64,000 nt of DNA from Streptomyces sp. NBC_00390. Its GTDB lineage: Bacteria > Actinomycetota > Actinomycetes > Streptomycetales > Streptomycetaceae. Below the pieces are notes generated by a model. The model worked only from the letters and a program-made list of their open reading frames with translations. It did no database searches and was not told where the DNA came from. The translations under genes and the position numbers were made by a program. This document shows, piece after piece, positions 62,953-64,000 of the stretch; position 1 is the first letter of the stretch, and every line of letters starts with the position of its first letter. The stretch is from assembly GCF_036057275.1 (NCBI RefSeq), contig NZ_CP107945.1:1-64000 (forward strand). The letters are read 5' to 3'.

Positions 62953-63825
62953 GAGGTCCTAACAAAGGCGTTGGACGTGTCGGTGGGTGATGAGGCAGGT
63001 GGCAAGGCCGAGGAAGGCTTCGTGGATGTCCCAACGGATGCGGAGGCGGCGGAAGCCGTGCAGCCAGGCGATGGTTCGCTCGACGACCCATCGGCGAATG
63101 CCGAGGCCGGATCTATGCGGGACACCACGGCGGGCGATCACCGGTTTGATGCCCTGCGCCCGGACCAGTCGTCGGTACTTGTCTTGGTCGTAGCCTCGAT
63201 CCCCGAAGAGGATGTCGGGGCGCCGTCGCGGTCGTCCGACCAGGCCCGGGACGGACGGAATCTTCTCGAGCAGAGGCATCAGCTGGGTGATGTCGTTGCG
63301 GTTTCCGCCGGTCAGCAACACCGCGAGCGGGATGCCCTGCCCGTCGACGAGGACGTGGTGCTTGCTGCCCGGCCGGGCGCGGTCGACCGGGCTGGGCCCG
63401 CTTTTGGGCCCCGTCGAGCGGCCCGGACGTGGCTGGAGTCGATCACCGCCCGGGACCAGTCCAGTTGCCTGGCCGCCCGCAACTTCGTCAGCAGCACGGC
63501 ATGGAGCCGGTCCCACACGCCGGCGTCGTTCCACGCCGCAAGGCGCCGCCAGCACGTCATCCCCGACCCGAAGCCCAGCTCCTGTGGCAGGTACTCCCAC
63601 TGGATGCCGGTGTGCAGCACAAACAGGATCCCGCACAGCGCCTGCCGGTCAGGCACCCTCGGCCGCCCGGCGACCAGCTTCGGCCCCGGCTCTGGAAGCA
63701 ACGGCTCTATCAGCGCCCATAGTTCATCCGAGACGATCCACGGACGTGACTTCCTCTTCCCCACGACCGGACCAACGAGCATCCAAGCCGACAGTCACAC
63801 CGAAATCGGCTTCTGTTAGGACCTC
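62953..63825 (-). mobile_element. IS5-family (IS427-like) element, 873 bp
   Basis: Terminal inverted repeats GAGGTCCTAACA at 62953-62964 and TGTTAGGACCTC at 63814-63825 enclose two overlapping transposase frames. The bases outside are TA on both sides, consistent with a TA target duplication. It lies beside the broken DUF3800 locus. Confidence 0.88.
62959..63782 (-). CDS. IS427-type transposase, two frames joined by -1 frameshift
   Basis: Frame A from ATG 63782 reads SRPWIVSDELWALIEPLLPE, GILFVLHTGIQWEYLPQELG and DWSRAVIDSSHVRAARRGPK and contains the first catalytic Asp. Frame B, running to the stop at 62959, continues GPKSGPSPVDRARPGSKHHV, the second Asp in FGDRGYDQDKYRRLV, and Glu in RRWVVERTIAWLHGFRRLR. 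The frames overlap at GGGCCCAAAAGC. There a -1 slip turns GGC-CCA-AAA-GCG into GGG-CCC-AAA-AGC, a heptamer of the kind used for programmed frameshifting in this group. The fused product would be about 274 residues. Confidence 0.85.
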
Positions 63826-63943
63826 TAACAGCTGACGGCTCGGTGGGCCTGGTCCGAGGGTGCGGCGCTGGGTGAACCGCGGGCGCCAGCGCAGCCAGCA
63901 ACGGCTGCGGACCTCCGTGACCTGGAGCTATGAAGGAGAGGGA

Positions 63944-63984
63944 GACGACTTCGCGGGCCAGCTCGGCGCGACAGCGCCGAGCAA
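63944..63984. repeat. 41-bp hairpin repeat, copy 2
   Basis: The second copy of the 41-bp repeat, with the same hairpin GCTCGGCGC-GACA-GCGCCGAGC at 63961-63982 and two mismatches to copy 1 at 60145-60185. It is in the same orientation. Confidence 0.8.
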
Positions 63985-64000
63985 GACCTGCGGGGCTCTG

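Noticed and set aside
1..64000. Search for CRISPR arrays, tRNA and rRNA genes
   Set aside because: No regularly spaced repeats, no cloverleaf-like or CCA-ended sequences and no rRNA signatures were found by eye.

Overview
The window looks like chromosomal DNA of a Streptomyces or close relative. It is very GC-rich, with many GTG/TTG starts and long antisense open frames. The families present are typical of that group: SpoIIE-type phosphatases fused to HATPase domains, SsgA-like proteins, membrane Ser/Thr kinases, TetR regulators beside their targets, and IS5-family elements. No tRNA, rRNA or CRISPR array was seen.

Layout, left half. 0.5-3.5 kb: a PAS-GAF-SpoIIE phosphatase and a membrane protein. 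3.9-10.4 kb: a leftward aromatic-degradation operon (extradiol dioxygenase, FAH-type hydrolase, flavin monooxygenase, acetoacetyl-CoA synthetase, nitroreductase-like enzyme) facing a divergent TetR gene. 11.4-13.6 kb: a second phosphatase/ATPase. 14.3-19.5 kb: a zinc alcohol dehydrogenase, a self-sufficient P450-reductase (CYP102/BM3 type) and its divergent TetR gene. 19.8-24.5 kb: a GH15 glycosidase, a NIPSNAP protein, a frameshifted SsgA-like gene, a small secreted peptide carrying the same operators as the P450 promoter, remnants of GH15 and P450 genes, and a second TetR paralogue. 24.9-29.9 kb: two tandem PAS/GAF/SpoIIE/HATPase proteins.

Layout, right half. 31.5-47.5 kb is an accessory, defence-like region. 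Two near-identical inverted 1704-bp insertion sequences have broken an operon made of a VMAP-like C-terminal fragment, a MoxR-type AAA+ ATPase (cut inside Walker A) and an intact 1985-residue protein. That protein joins a SAV_2336-like/vWA-like region, an SF2 helicase, a trypsin-like protease, a cyclase-like domain, a coiled coil and a second AAA ATPase. Fragments of a tyrosine recombinase and a helicase-associated protein follow, then an Mrr-like endonuclease, a third IS and a zinc-finger/HTH protein. 47.6-50.5 kb: a kinase, a decayed winged-helix gene and a HAD hydrolase. 50.6-53.0 kb: a graspetide RiPP cluster (precursor, ATP-grasp ligase, PCMT-like methyltransferase), beside an M20 peptidase, an HTH regulator and a DUF6087-like protein. 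56.9-59.7 kb: an ECF-like sigma factor translationally coupled to a P-loop protein fused to a full SsgA domain. 60.3-64 kb: a second membrane kinase, a broken DUF3800 locus and a fourth IS.

Most of the window is regulation (four SpoIIE phosphatases, two kinases, three TetR, one sigma factor) around catabolic and specialised-metabolite genes. The 31-47 kb block is the mobile, conflict-related part. The best candidate for an undescribed system is the VMAP/MoxR/giant-protein operon. Second is the sigma factor plus GTPase-SsgA fusion.
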